Assembly: GCA_019423635.1 (NCBI GenBank)
Contig: JAHZBA010000018.1
Span: 1-50,360 of the forward strand
DNA from: Clostridiales bacterium
GTDB lineage: Bacteria > Bacillota > Clostridia > Oscillospirales > Oscillospiraceae
Length of the DNA: 50,360 nucleotides
Reading direction: 5' to 3'
Shown: positions 1-7,825 of the stretch, piece by piece
Numbering within the stretch: the first letter of the stretch is position 1
Layout: every line of letters starts with the position of its first letter
Translations under genes and position numbers: made by a program
The notes under the pieces: generated by a model
Told to the model about the DNA's origin: nothing
The model's database searches: none
What the model saw: the letters and a program-made list of their open reading frames with translations, nothing else

Positions 1-135
1 CAGGCCGAAGTACTCGTCGATGTCCCGGCCGTTGATGGTGATGGAGCCGGTGCCGCCCGGGAACAGGTGGACGCGGGCCACGGAGGACTTCCGGCGGCCG
101 GTGCCGTACAGATAGGGCTTCTTAGACTGATACAT
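1..135 (-). CDS. rpsI: 30S ribosomal protein S9 (partial)
   Basis: N-terminal 45 residues of S9, a small-subunit ribosomal protein whose C-terminal tail reaches the P-site tRNA. The visible protein starts MYQSKKPYLYGTGRRKSSVA and continues with the GTGRRK(S/T)SVARV block near the S9 N-terminus and the INGR(D)IDEYF segment. The start codon is at 133-135 with a GGAGGA-type ribosome binding site just upstream. The gene runs off the left edge, so the C-terminus is missing. It lies 14 bases downstream of rplM on the same strand, the usual L13-S9 operon. Identity is secure. Confidence 0.97.
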   Translation of the reverse strand, partial: MYQSKKPYLYGTGRRKSSVARVHLFPGGTGSITINGRDIDEYFGL

Positions 136-149
136 GGTGTTCCTCCTCC

Positions 150-581
150 TTATTCAACGTCCAGGGCCACGGGCTTCTGGGCCTGCTGCTCGTAGTCGGC
201 GCCGGCGTAGATGTGCAGGCGCTTGAGAGAGTCCTTGGTGATGACGTTCCGGGGCATCATGCCGCGGACGGCCACCCGCATGGCGACCTCGGGCTTATCC
301 TGCATCAGGATGCGGTAGGGGGTCTCCTTGAGGCCGCCCACCCAGCCGGAATGGGTGCGGTAGAACTTCTGCTCGCCCTTCTTGCCGGTGAGCACCGCCT
401 TGCCGGCGTTGATGATGATGACGTTGTCGCCGCAGTCGGCGTGAGGAGTGTAGGTGACCTTGTTCTTGCCGCGCAGGAGATCGGCAGCCCGGACGGCGGT
501 CTTGCCCAGGGGCTTGCCCGCGGCGTCCAGGATGTACCACTTGCGCTCAATGTTGGCCTTGTTTGCCATAAAAGTGGACAT
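150..581 (-). CDS. rplM: 50S ribosomal protein L13
   Basis: L13 is an early-assembly 23S rRNA-binding protein of the large subunit. The 143-residue product has the family's usual length and landmarks: a WYILDA-type N-terminal strand near residue 15, GKPLGKTAVRAADLLRGK, the NAGK.VLTGKK block, and the VRGMMPRN segment near residue 105. The start at 579-581 is preceded by a GGAGG ribosome binding site. A few extra residues (MSTF) precede the more usual start. It is first in the rplM-rpsI operon, behind a strong promoter and a leader hairpin annotated separately. Confidence 0.97.
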   Translation of the reverse strand: MSTFMANKANIERKWYILDAAGKPLGKTAVRAADLLRGKNKVTYTPHADCGDNVIIINAGKAVLTGKKGEQKFYRTHSGWVGGLKETPYRILMQDKPEVAMRVAVRGMMPRNVITKDSLKRLHIYAGADYEQQAQKPVALDVE

Positions 582-629
582 GGTGTTTCCTCCGTATGAT
601 ATATTTCGCTTTCGCTTTACAAATCAAGC

Positions 630-650
630 GCTCCGGGGTAAAATCGGAGC
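630..650 (-). promoter_or_regulatory. rplM leader hairpin (candidate L13 autoregulatory leader)
   Basis: A short stem of six base pairs (GCTCCG/CGGAGC) with a nine-base loop lies between the rplM promoter and its ribosome binding site. Firmicutes are known to carry a small L13 leader RNA that is thought to bind L13 and repress the operon. The placement fits. I could not check the family consensus, so assignment to that RNA is inference. Confidence 0.5.
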
Positions 651-657
651 AAAACTA

Positions 658-686
658 TTTATACCACGGAGGAGAGATCTTGTCAA
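658..686 (-). promoter_or_regulatory. rplM-rpsI promoter
   Basis: On the minus strand a perfect -35 TTGACA (681-686) is followed after 17 bases by TATAAA (658-663), close to the sigma-A consensus, as expected for a ribosomal protein operon. The first coding base is about 75 bases downstream, leaving room for the leader hairpin. Confidence 0.85.
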
Positions 687-819
687 CGGGATTTTTGAAT
701 GGCTCCACGAATTCTCCTGTTTTCTTTGAATTTCTCTTGATACCTCTTAAATACTCACATCCGATTTTCTTTTTCACCGTCAGGGACGCCTGGACGGGCC
801 GGCCCGCCGCCTCTATGTA

Positions 820-1083
820 CTACAGCACCCACTGGGTCAGCAGCAGCAGCACAAACCCCGGCAGCCCCAAAATCCCGATCACCAGGGCGTTCAGCACATT
901 CAGCCCCAGCGCAATGCCGGTGTAGGCGGACGTCAGATTCACCGCCCACAGGGCCAGAAAACCCAGCAGCGTGTTGGCTAGCAGCTTCACCGCCTGCCGC
1001 AGGGGCGTTTTGAACACCCGCAGCAGCGCCAGGAGAAAGAAGGCCGCCAGCAGGGCGGCCAGGATCTTTTGGCTCAGGTCCAT
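820..1083 (-). CDS. bofA: BofA family pro-sigma-K processing inhibitor
   Basis: An 87-residue membrane protein starting MDLSQKILAAL. In Bacillus, BofA sits in the outer forespore membrane with SpoIVFA and inhibits the SpoIVFB protease until the forespore signals. The sequence shows an N-terminal membrane segment (residues 5-20), the middle stretch RQAVKLLANTLLGFLALW that matches the BofA family core, and a C-terminal hydrophobic segment ending LPGFVLLLLTQWVL. The start overlaps the 3' end of the upstream DUF2508 gene by ten bases, so the two are translationally coupled. In Bacillus the same pair (yaaL-bofA) follows recR; here recR is not adjacent. Confidence 0.85.
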   Translation of the reverse strand: MDLSQKILAALLAAFFLLALLRVFKTPLRQAVKLLANTLLGFLALWAVNLTSAYTGIALGLNVLNALVIGILGLPGFVLLLLTQWVL

Positions 1084-1334
1084 ACGGCGTCCCCCTCCAG
1101 GCGGATGGCCGCCGCGGCCTCCGGGCAGCGCTCCTTGATGGCCCGGATCAGATAGTTGCACCGGGCCTTTACGGCGCTGATCTGATAGACGCAGGACTCC
1201 ACCAGCTCCGGGTCAACGGCCTGGTCAAACTGGCGGTAAGCCCGGGCCAGGTCCCCCTGGGCCTCCAGCAGCTCCGCCCGCAGGTTCAACAGCTCCGGGT
1301 CCTGGGCACGGGATTTGAAGAATAAGGTTTTCAT
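1074..1334 (-). CDS. DUF2508 (YaaL-like) family protein
   Basis: An 86-residue soluble, helical protein (start MKTLFFKSRAQDPELLNLRA). It matches the YaaL/DUF2508 pattern: a short helical bundle with YRQFDQAVDPELVESCVYQI in the middle and a cysteine/arginine-rich helix afterwards. No enzymatic motif is visible and the family function is unknown. An AGGAGGG ribosome binding site supports the start at 1332-1334. The gene overlaps bofA, reproducing the yaaL-bofA order of Bacillus, and is divergent from tadA. Confidence 0.8.
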   Translation of the reverse strand: MKTLFFKSRAQDPELLNLRAELLEAQGDLARAYRQFDQAVDPELVESCVYQISAVKARCNYLIRAIKERCPEAAAAIRLEGDAVWT

Positions 1335-1409
1335 GGCATTGTCCCTCCTGCTTCCAGATGTATGGGAAGTTTGGACAAATATGCCAGATTTCATACGGGA
1401 GGTCCCCTG

Positions 1410-1865
1410 ATGCAGGAAATTTTTATGAGAGAAGCCCTGGCCCTGGCCCGGGAGGCCGCCCTGGCGGGAGAGGTGCCGGTGGGCTGCGTCATCGTCCGGG
1501 AGGGCCGGATTGTGGGCCGGGGCCGCAACCGGCGGGAGGAGCGGCAGTCCGCCGCCTCTCACGCAGAGATGGAGGCCATTGCCCAGGCCAACGAGTGCCT
1601 TGGCACCTGGCGCTTGGAGGACTGCGAGCTCTACGTCACCCTGGAGCCCTGCCCCATGTGCGCCGGGGCCATTTTGAACGCCCGGATCTCCCGGGTGTGG
1701 TACGGCGCCCGGGACCCGGCCTTCGGGGCCTGCGGCGGCGTGACCAACCTCTTTATGGAGGACTTTCCCAACCGCCCCGCCCTGGTGGGCGGTGTCCTGG
1801 AGGCGGAGTGCCGGGCCGTGCTGCGCGCCTTCTTTCAGGATCTGCGGCAGACGCAGGGCAGTTGA
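1410..1865 (+). CDS. tadA: tRNA-specific adenosine deaminase TadA
   Basis: TadA converts A34 to inosine in tRNA-Arg(ACG), allowing wobble decoding. The 151-residue product carries the zinc deaminase signature: H51-A-E53 with the catalytic glutamate, and P80-C81-P82-M83-C84 supplying the cysteine ligands. The N-terminal helix and the PVGCVIV strand are typical. I chose the ATG at 1410 because a GGGAGG site lies seven bases upstream; a longer frame from 1362 lacks one. It is divergent from DUF2508-bofA and followed by a strong bidirectional terminator. Confidence 0.95.
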   Translation: MQEIFMREALALAREAALAGEVPVGCVIVREGRIVGRGRNRREERQSAASHAEMEAIAQANECLGTWRLEDCELYVTLEPCPMCAGAILNARISRVWYGARDPAFGACGGVTNLFMEDFPNRPALVGGVLEAECRAVLRAFFQDLRQTQGS

Positions 1866-2259
1866 CATAAATTGGTCCGGGAGATTTAAGACTTTTGTAA
1901 CAAATGGTGCTGGTTTGCTTAACATCTCTCCGGTATCTTAATACTTGCAAGAGACAAAACTTCTTTTCATCCAATCTTCCAAAAAATAGGTACAGGACCC
2001 GCTGAACAGCGGGTCCTGTACCTATTTCAGGCCAAAACAGGAGGATTTTTACAGTCAAAGCACTGGAAAATCGGAATACCGATTCTCCAGGCGGGCAGCG
2101 CCCGGGGGCTCCGGGGGCGGAATCTGGGAAACATCGGAGCACACCGCGGAAAAAACCGCCTGGGACATGCGGCCCCGGGCGGTTTTCAACAGGTTGACAT
2201 AGTTCTGCGGGCCGGATTGGCCCATTCCGTCGAAGGCTGGCGTTTTCGGGGGAACTGTG
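1866..2259. other. Intergenic region with terminator and one weak small frame
   Basis: Between tadA and the convergent membrane protein gene. It holds the 21-bp bidirectional hairpin listed separately. On the minus strand a 56-codon frame (2055-2225, starting MGQSGPQNYVNLL) is open, but its start has only a weak ribosome binding site and I recognise no family, so I do not call it a gene. Confidence 0.4.
1984..2027. terminator. Bidirectional terminator between tadA and the membrane protein gene
   Basis: A perfect 21-bp inverted repeat with a two-base spacer, with A-rich left and T-rich right outer arms, so it can work in both directions. Its core, GGACCCGCTG/CAGCGGGTCC, recurs in shorter form near 45806, which suggests a repeat-derived terminator. 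Confidence 0.8.
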
Positions 2260-3147
2260 TTATGATGAGGGGGAATCCGGCGCCCCCTCCGGCGTCTCCG
2301 GCACCGGGACCACCGGTCCGGACAGCCGCAGGGCCAGAAAGCCCAGCAGGTACAATGCGCACCCGCCGTACAGCAGCGGGGCGGACAGATGCGGCCCCAT
2401 GTCTGCCAGCGCGGCCAGAGACAGCACCACCGCGGCGCCCGCGTACAGGGCAAAGCGGCGAGTCCGCCCGGCCTGGAAGGCGAAGGAGGACAGCCGGTAG
2501 AAGGCCAGGGTCAAAAACACCAGGGCCAGCAGCTCCACATAATAGGCCCCCAGGGCGGGGTTCACGGAGTCCAGCCGGTAGGTCATCACCAGCCGCACCA
2601 CCAGGGCCACCGGCGGGACCAGAAGCAGCACGGCGGCGGGATAGGTCTCCCGGTCCCGGCCCTCTCCCCGGCAGGCGGCGATCGCGGAGAACATGGCGGC
2701 GGCGGACACCAGAGCCAGCACCCCCAGCAGCAGCTGGGGCCGGGAGGCAAGGCCCGTCTCCGTCTGCACCGGCACCCCATAGGGGTCCGCGGCGGAGCGC
2801 ATCTGTGTCAGCAGACTGCCAAGCCCCAGACCCTCATAGAGGTCCGCCAGGCCGGAGAGCGCCGTCAGCAGCGCCCCCGCCGCCGGCAGGGTCAGAAGAC
2901 GGGGGTCCGGCACCGGGAAATCCCTGGGCAGGGCGGGAGGTCCCTCCTGCGGCAGGCGGCTCACCAGCAGGCACAGGCAGATCCCCCAGGCGATCAGCAC
3001 CGCCAGCAGCACCGCTCCCGCCGGCGCGCCGGGGATCGGCAGGCCGGTGTCCGGCTCAAAGCCCGTGCGATTGTGCCATATCCGCGCAAGGAGGGCCGCG
3101 GCGCCCCAGGGCGCCGCCAGCAGAGGAATGGTCCGTTGTTTCTTCAT
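2260..3147 (-). CDS. Polytopic membrane protein of unknown function
   Basis: A 295-residue protein beginning MKKQRTIPLLAAPWGAAALLA. It has about seven hydrophobic segments: near residues 8-22, 42-62, 83-100, 139-160, 167-188, 203-220 and 232-276. No conserved enzymatic or transport motif is recognisable, and the C-terminus ends in a short Pro/Glu/Ser-rich cytoplasmic-type tail. An AAAGGAG site supports the start, and a sigma-A promoter lies at 3189-3217. It is a single-gene unit convergent with tadA and divergent from spoIID. Function unknown. Confidence 0.7.
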   Translation of the reverse strand: MKKQRTIPLLAAPWGAAALLARIWHNRTGFEPDTGLPIPGAPAGAVLLAVLIAWGICLCLLVSRLPQEGPPALPRDFPVPDPRLLTLPAAGALLTALSGLADLYEGLGLGSLLTQMRSAADPYGVPVQTETGLASRPQLLLGVLALVSAAAMFSAIAACRGEGRDRETYPAAVLLLVPPVALVVRLVMTYRLDSVNPALGAYYVELLALVFLTLAFYRLSSFAFQAGRTRRFALYAGAAVVLSLAALADMGPHLSAPLLYGGCALYLLGFLALRLSGPVVPVPETPEGAPDSPSS

Positions 3148-3188
3148 ATCCGGGCTCCTTTCGGAGAGAGTGTGATCGACGGAATGAG

Positions 3189-3217
3189 ATTATAGCACAA
3201 AAGACCCGCTTTGTCTA
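3189..3217 (-). promoter_or_regulatory. Promoter of the membrane protein gene
   Basis: Minus-strand TAGACA (3212-3217), a 17-base spacer and a perfect TATAAT (3189-3194), about 42 bases before the start codon. Confidence 0.7.
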
Positions 3218-3332
3218 CGGTCTTGATGGGGTCCTGTTCCGGCGGGATGGGTCAGACATGTTCCACCCTGCGGCCGCATAAGCTGAAAAAAACAGACCCC
3301 TGACGGAAGCTGAACAAAAGAGGAGGACTCCT

Positions 3333-4355
3333 ATGAGACGAAAAGAACCGGTCCGGCAGAGCATCGCCGCGGCGGCGCTTTTGCTGGCGGTGCTGTTCCT
3401 GGCGCCTTTGGCGGTGATCGTGCCCTTCCGCTCGTCCCTGCGAAGCCGGGAAACCCCCGTGGACGAGACGGAGGGCATCCCCTTCGTCAGCGGCGCGCTG
3501 GACGGGGAGCGGACGCTGAAGGTGCTGTGCGGCGAGACGGTGGAGGAGATGGACCTGGGGACCTATCTGGTGGGCGTGGTCCGGGCGGAGATGCCGGCCT
3601 CTTTTGAGCCGGAGGCCCTGAAGGCCCAGGCCGTGGCCGCCCGGACCTATACCCTCTATAAGATCCAGACCGGCGGCAACCACGGAGACACGGCGGATAT
3701 CTGCACGGACTCCACCTGCTGTCAGGCCTATCTCACCGAGGACCGGGCCCGGGCCAACTGGGGGGAGGACGCCGACGTCTTTGAGAAAAAGATCGAGGAC
3801 GCCGTCACCTCCACCGACGGACAGGCCATCCTGTACGGCGGCGTCCCGGTGCTGGCGGTGTTCCACTCCTCCTCGGCGGGCCGGACCCGGACGGCGGGGG
3901 AGGTGTGGCAGGGGGATCTGCCCTACCTTCAGGCGGTGGACTCCCCGGAGGACGGGGAGGTCATCCCCAACTACTACAGCCGGGCGGAATTCACCGCGGC
4001 GGAGTTCCGGGAGAAGGTCCTGGCGGCCTGTCCGGAGGCGGATCTCTCCGGGGACATGTCCGCCTGGCTCCGGGACGCCGTCACCGACAGTGCCGGCAGC
4101 GTGGAGACGCTGCGGGTGGGCGGCGTGGAGATGAAGGGCGCCCGCCTACGGGGCATCCTGGGCCTGCGGTCCGCCTGCTTTGACTGGGAGGTGCAGGGGG
4201 AGACTCTGGTGTTCTATGTCACCGGCTTCGGCCACGGCGTGGGGATGAGCCAGTACGGCGCCAACGCCATGGCCGCGGCGGGCGCGGATTACCGGGAGAT
4301 TCTGACCCACTATTATACCGGTGTCACCGTGGAGCCCTGCCGGACCGTGGCATAG
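3333..4355 (+). CDS. spoIID: Stage II sporulation protein D (SpoIID)
   Basis: SpoIID is a membrane-anchored lytic transglycosylase that, with SpoIIP and SpoIIM, degrades peptidoglycan during forespore engulfment. The 340-residue protein has an N-terminal transmembrane anchor (residues 10-31) and the SpoIID block VVRAEMPASFEPEALKAQAV with the probable catalytic glutamate E86. H117, C124 and C130 have nearly the spacing of the zinc site described for the Clostridioides difficile protein. The C-terminal GFGHGVGMSQYGA motif is diagnostic. A GGAGG site precedes the ATG at 3333. It seems monocistronic and is followed by a tandem repeat array. Confidence 0.95.
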   Translation: MRRKEPVRQSIAAAALLLAVLFLAPLAVIVPFRSSLRSRETPVDETEGIPFVSGALDGERTLKVLCGETVEEMDLGTYLVGVVRAEMPASFEPEALKAQAVAARTYTLYKIQTGGNHGDTADICTDSTCCQAYLTEDRARANWGEDADVFEKKIEDAVTSTDGQAILYGGVPVLAVFHSSSAGRTRTAGEVWQGDLPYLQAVDSPEDGEVIPNYYSRAEFTAAEFREKVLAACPEADLSGDMSAWLRDAVTDSAGSVETLRVGGVEMKGARLRGILGLRSACFDWEVQGETLVFYVTGFGHGVGMSQYGANAMAAAGADYREILTHYYTGVTVEPCRTVA

Positions 4356-4445
4356 GGTTCGCGGGCCCGCGGAGAGGCGTCCGAATGACAGCGTTTCTCA
4401 TGGGCCCGTTTCTCCGTGCTTCGTAATGCTTCCGGCAAACATGGT

Positions 4446-4635
4446 GGGGGCGGTTACCAATCGCCCGTTCCAAAGGAGATCCGGCGGGTGTGTGGGGGCG
4501 GTTACCAATCGTCCGTCCCAAAGGAGATCCGGCAGGTGTGTAGGGGCGGTTACCAACCGCCCGTCCCAAAGGAGATTTGGTGGGTGTGTAGGGGCGGTTA
4601 CCAACCGCCCGTTTCAAGAGAGATTCGGATCTCGC
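4446..4635. repeat. 48-bp tandem repeat array of REP-like palindromes
   Basis: Four units with an exact 48-base period (the GGTTACC cores begin at 4452, 4500, 4548 and 4596). Each unit has a palindrome of the form GGGCGGTT-ACC-AACCGCCC followed by a CAAAGGAGAT linker. Units 1 and 2 have diverged within the right arm. The same palindrome class occurs near 7972, 8140, 21939, 21991 and 42155. The units are too alike throughout, with no variable spacers, to be a CRISPR array. Confidence 0.9.
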
Positions 4636-4667
4636 GGGGAGACGGGCGGCTGATAGCCGCCCCTACG
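4588..4667. repeat. Composite REP element (two inverted palindromes)
   Basis: The last array unit (4588-4615) is followed by a second palindrome in opposite orientation (4641-4667), with a 25-base linker that carries GAGATTCGGAT. The same two-headed arrangement, reversed on the chromosome, is found at 21939-22018, so this is a dispersed unit comparable to bacterial BIMEs. Confidence 0.8.
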
Positions 4668-4756
4668 GGGTTCTCAGAGACCATCGTAAATGTGCGTTCG
4701 GACACACCTCTCCCCGTTTCCCTGCGCTTTTGGACATTTCCTCCGCGGAAAAGTTC

Positions 4757-4785
4757 TTGAGAACCTGCCGAACTTATGTTATAAT
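4757..4785 (+). promoter_or_regulatory. radC promoter
   Basis: TTGAGA (4757-4762), 17-base spacer, perfect TATAAT (4780-4785), about 70 bases before the radC start. Confidence 0.8.
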
Positions 4786-4856
4786 GGATCGCCGTAAAAC
4801 GCCGCCGCCGTCAGGCGGCACAGAAAGAGAATGAGTTTGCGGAAGGGGATGGATCT

Positions 4857-5534
4857 ATGGGCGTCCACGACGGGCACCGGGAGCATATGCGCCGGCGCTT
4901 TCTGGAGGATGGGCTGGAGCACTTTGCCGATCACGAGGCGCTGGAGCTGCTGCTCTACTTCGCCATCCCCCGGCGGGACACCAATCCCATGGCCCACGCG
5001 CTGATGGACCGCTACGGCTCCCTCTCCGCCGCCATGGCCGCCCCCATTGAGGACCTGCAGAAGGTAGAGGGAATCGGGGAGAACGCCGCCCTCCTTCTGA
5101 AGCTGGTGCCTCGCCTCTGCCACAAGGCCCGTCTGGCGGACGCCCACCGGCAGGACCTGATCCTGAACACCGCCGGCCGGGCGGGCGCCTATCTGATGGA
5201 GCGCTTCATGGACGAGAAAAACGAGGTGGTCTACCAGCTCTGTCTGGACCAGAAGGGGAAGCTGCTGGCCTGCAAGCGTCTGGGCGAGGGCGGCATCAGC
5301 TCCGCCCCGCTGGACATCCGCCGCCTGGTGGAAAACGCCATTCTCAACTCCGCCAGCGCCGTGATTCTGGCCCACAACCACCCCAGCGGCCTTGCCAAGG
5401 CCTCGGAGGAGGACTTTGCCGCCACGGAACAGGCCCGGGCGGCCCTCAGCACCATCGGCGTGCCGCTGTCGGACCACATCATTGTGGCAGACGGGGATTT
5501 CGTGTCCCTTGCGGAGTCGGGGTTCCTCTGCTGA
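4857..5534 (+). CDS. radC: RadC family JAB/MPN domain protein
   Basis: A 225-residue RadC homologue. An N-terminal helix-hairpin-helix region (residues 20-90, with VEGIGENAA near 70-78) is followed by the MPN/JAB metalloprotease-like domain containing H173-N-H175-P-S-G and D186, a complete metal-binding signature. The family's role is not settled; the old link to DNA repair has been questioned. A GGAAGGGG site lies before the chosen ATG, although an ATG eight bases upstream in another frame makes the spacing slightly unusual. It is transcribed alone between spoIID and uvrB. Confidence 0.9.
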   Translation: MGVHDGHREHMRRRFLEDGLEHFADHEALELLLYFAIPRRDTNPMAHALMDRYGSLSAAMAAPIEDLQKVEGIGENAALLLKLVPRLCHKARLADAHRQDLILNTAGRAGAYLMERFMDEKNEVVYQLCLDQKGKLLACKRLGEGGISSAPLDIRRLVENAILNSASAVILAHNHPSGLAKASEEDFAATEQARAALSTIGVPLSDHIIVADGDFVSLAESGFLC

Positions 5535-5651
5535 ACCCGCCGGCGGGCGGGCAATCGGCTCCGGAGCCCCGGGATGTCTCAGAGCCCGGATTCCCCGTTG
5601 AGAGATGCGGGAAAAGAGACCGTTCACCGGCCTTGCATCCGCTTTCTCTAT

Positions 5652-5697
5652 CCGGCCTGCGGCCGGGGCCGGCCCTCCGCCCCTGGCCGCAGGCCGG
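5652..5697. repeat. GC-rich inverted repeat between radC and uvrB
   Basis: A perfect 13-bp inverted repeat (CCGGCCTGCGGCC and its complement) around a 20-base spacer, in the 319-base gap between radC and uvrB. It may end the radC transcript, but has no T-run. The GGCCGCAGGCC core also occurs at the end of the uvrA-flanking repeats (near 10374 and 13257). The rest of the gap holds only the uvrB promoter region. Confidence 0.6.
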
Positions 5698-5722
5698 CCC
5701 CCTGTCCCCGGAAAATGTTTTT

Positions 5723-5736
5723 CGAACAAATGTTGC
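5723..5736 (+). promoter_or_regulatory. LexA (SOS) box upstream of uvrB
   Basis: CGAACAAATGTTGC matches the Gram-positive LexA/DinR consensus CGAAC-N4-GTTCG at all but the last two positions. It overlaps the -35 element of the uvrB promoter, where bound LexA would block RNA polymerase. SOS control of uvrB is established in Bacillus. Confidence 0.75.
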
Positions 5737-5761
5737 ATTTTCTCTCCGGCTGTGATATAAT
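5733..5761 (+). promoter_or_regulatory. uvrB promoter
   Basis: TTGCAT (5733-5738), 17-base spacer, perfect TATAAT (5756-5761), followed by a ~90-base leader. Confidence 0.8.
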
Positions 5762-5853
5762 GGGGCTCTCTGTGGGAAGTCCTCTCCAAAGGCGGCGGAG
5801 CCCGGGGCCGGCCGCGGGAGCAAACTTCAGAAAACATGTGGAGACTGTGATCT

Positions 5854-7824
5854 ATGCCGAAATTTCAGGTCGTATCCGAATACCAGCCCTCCGGCGACCA
5901 GCCGGAGGCCATTGCCGCGCTGGCGGAGGGCATCGAGAACGGATTGAAGGAGCAGGTGCTCCTGGGCGTCACCGGCTCCGGCAAGACCTTCACCATGGCC
6001 AAGGTCATCGAGGCCGTCCAGCGGCCCACCCTGGTGCTGGCCCACAACAAGACCCTGGCGGCTCAGCTGTGCGCGGAGTTCAAGGAGTTCTTCCCCAACA
6101 ACGCCGTGGAGTACTTCGTCTCCTACTACGACTACTACCAGCCGGAGGCGTACATTCCCCACACCGACACCTATATCGCCAAGGACGCCTCCACCAACGA
6201 AGAGATCGACCGCCTGCGCCTTTCCGCCACCTTTGCTCTGCTGGAGCGGCGGGACGTGATCGTGGTGGCCTCCGTCTCCTGCATCTACGGTCTGGGTGAG
6301 CCGGAGGACTTCGCAAAGCTCTCCGTCTCCCTGCGTACCGGGGGGGCGTGGAACCGGGACGAGCTGCTGCGCCGCCTGGTGGAGATCCGCTATGAGCGCA
6401 ATGACATTGCCTTTGAGCGGAATATGTTCCGGGTCCGGGGAGATACCGTGGAGATCTATCCCGCTTACTATAAGGACCGCGCCATCCGCGTGGAGTTCTT
6501 CGGGGACGAGATCGACCGGATCTGCGAGTTCAATCCCATCACCGGAGCGGTCAATCTGAAGCTGAATCATATCGTCATCTACCCCGCCAGCCACTATGTC
6601 ACCACCAAGGACAAGATGGACCGGGCTATCACCGAGATCCGGCGGGAGCTGGAGGAGCAGGTGAAGGTCTTCACCGACGCAAACCAGCTGGTGGAAGCCC
6701 AGCGCATCCGCCAGCGGACGGAGTACGACATGGAGATGATGGCCGAGCTTGGCTACTGCTCCGGCATTGAGAACTACTCCCGGGTGATCTCCGAGCGGCC
6801 GGTGGGCTCCGCTCCCATGACGCTGCTGGACTTTTTCCCCGAGGACTTTTTGCTGTTCGTGGACGAGAGCCATGTGACGCTGCCCCAGGTCCGGGCCATG
6901 TACAACGGCGACCACGCCCGGAAGGACTCCCTGGTGCGCTACGGCTTCCGCCTGCCCTGTGCCTACGACAACCGCCCCCTGAAGTTCGAGGAGTTCGAGG
7001 GCCGCATCGGACAGGCCGTCTTCGTCTCGGCCACGCCGGGCCCCTATGAGCGAGAGCGGGCGGACCAGGTGGTGGAGCAGGTAATCCGCCCCACGGGGCT
7101 GCTGGACCCCCGGGTGGAGGTCCGCCCCGTCACCGGGCAGATTGACGATCTCATGGAGGAGATCAACGCCCGGGCGGCGAGGCACGAGCGGGTGCTGGTG
7201 ACCACCCTCACCAAGAAGATGGCGGAGGATCTGACGGAGTATTTCAAGAACGCCGGCATCAAGGTCCGCTACATGCACTCCGACGTGCAGACCATTGAGC
7301 GGATGGAGATCATAAGGGACCTGCGCCTGGGGGAATTCGACGTTTTGGTTGGCATCAACCTGCTGCGGGAGGGACTGGACCTGCCGGAGGTGAGCCTGGT
7401 GGCCATTCTGGACGCGGACAAGGAGGGCTTCCTCCGGTCCGAGACCTCCCTGATTCAGACCATCGGCCGGGCGGCCCGGAACGCGGAGGGTCTGGTGATC
7501 CTGTACGCCGACGAGATCACCCCCTCCATGCGGGCGGCCATGGATGAGACGGAGCGCCGCCGGGGGATTCAGGACCGGTTCAATCGAGAGCACGGCATCG
7601 TCCCCAGGACCATCATCAAGGGGGTCCGGGAGGTGCTGGAGATCTCCAGCGTGGCGGAGGACGAGACCCTCCGGGCCCGGAAGAAGCGGAAGCTGAACAG
7701 GCAGGAGCGGGAGGCGGAGATCCAGCGGCTGGAGAAGGAGATGAAGGAAGCCAGCAAGATGCTGGAGTTCGAGTACGCCGCCGTGCTGCGGGACCGGATC
7801 ATCGAGCTGCGGGGGGAGAAATGA
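5854..7824 (+). CDS. uvrB: UvrABC excinuclease subunit B
   Basis: UvrB is the damage-verifying helicase-like subunit of nucleotide excision repair; it is loaded by UvrA and recruits UvrC. The 656-residue product is full length: Walker A GVTGSGKT at 38-45, the beta-hairpin YYDYYQPEAY at 91-100, helicase motifs through GINLLREGLDLPEVSLV and QTIGRAARN, and a C-terminal UVR coiled coil (about 620-656) that binds UvrC. A GGAG site lies ten bases before the ATG. Transcription is probably SOS-regulated through the LexA box at 5723. Unlike many relatives, uvrA does not follow directly: 2.6 kb of other genes and repeats intervene. Confidence 0.97.
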   Translation: MPKFQVVSEYQPSGDQPEAIAALAEGIENGLKEQVLLGVTGSGKTFTMAKVIEAVQRPTLVLAHNKTLAAQLCAEFKEFFPNNAVEYFVSYYDYYQPEAYIPHTDTYIAKDASTNEEIDRLRLSATFALLERRDVIVVASVSCIYGLGEPEDFAKLSVSLRTGGAWNRDELLRRLVEIRYERNDIAFERNMFRVRGDTVEIYPAYYKDRAIRVEFFGDEIDRICEFNPITGAVNLKLNHIVIYPASHYVTTKDKMDRAITEIRRELEEQVKVFTDANQLVEAQRIRQRTEYDMEMMAELGYCSGIENYSRVISERPVGSAPMTLLDFFPEDFLLFVDESHVTLPQVRAMYNGDHARKDSLVRYGFRLPCAYDNRPLKFEEFEGRIGQAVFVSATPGPYERERADQVVEQVIRPTGLLDPRVEVRPVTGQIDDLMEEINARAARHERVLVTTLTKKMAEDLTEYFKNAGIKVRYMHSDVQTIERMEIIRDLRLGEFDVLVGINLLREGLDLPEVSLVAILDADKEGFLRSETSLIQTIGRAARNAEGLVILYADEITPSMRAAMDETERRRGIQDRFNREHGIVPRTIIKGVREVLEISSVAEDETLRARKKRKLNRQEREAEIQRLEKEMKEASKMLEFEYAAVLRDRIIELRGEK

Positions 7825-7825
7825 C

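Noticed and set aside
2055..2225. 56-codon minus-strand frame after the membrane protein gene
   Set aside because: Weak ribosome binding site and no recognisable similarity; kept only as a note on the intergenic region.
2217..3281. 354-codon plus-strand frame rich in Pro, Arg and Gly
   Set aside because: Antisense to the membrane protein gene, of low-complexity composition typical of GC-rich shadows.
4446..4635. CRISPR array
   Set aside because: The 48-base period has no variable spacers; both palindrome and linker are repeated, and no cas genes are present.
5827..7593. Long minus-strand frame opposite uvrB
   Set aside because: Antisense shadow caused by codon bias; same for the long antisense frames opposite the EF-G-like, asnS, argD and DUF4127 genes.
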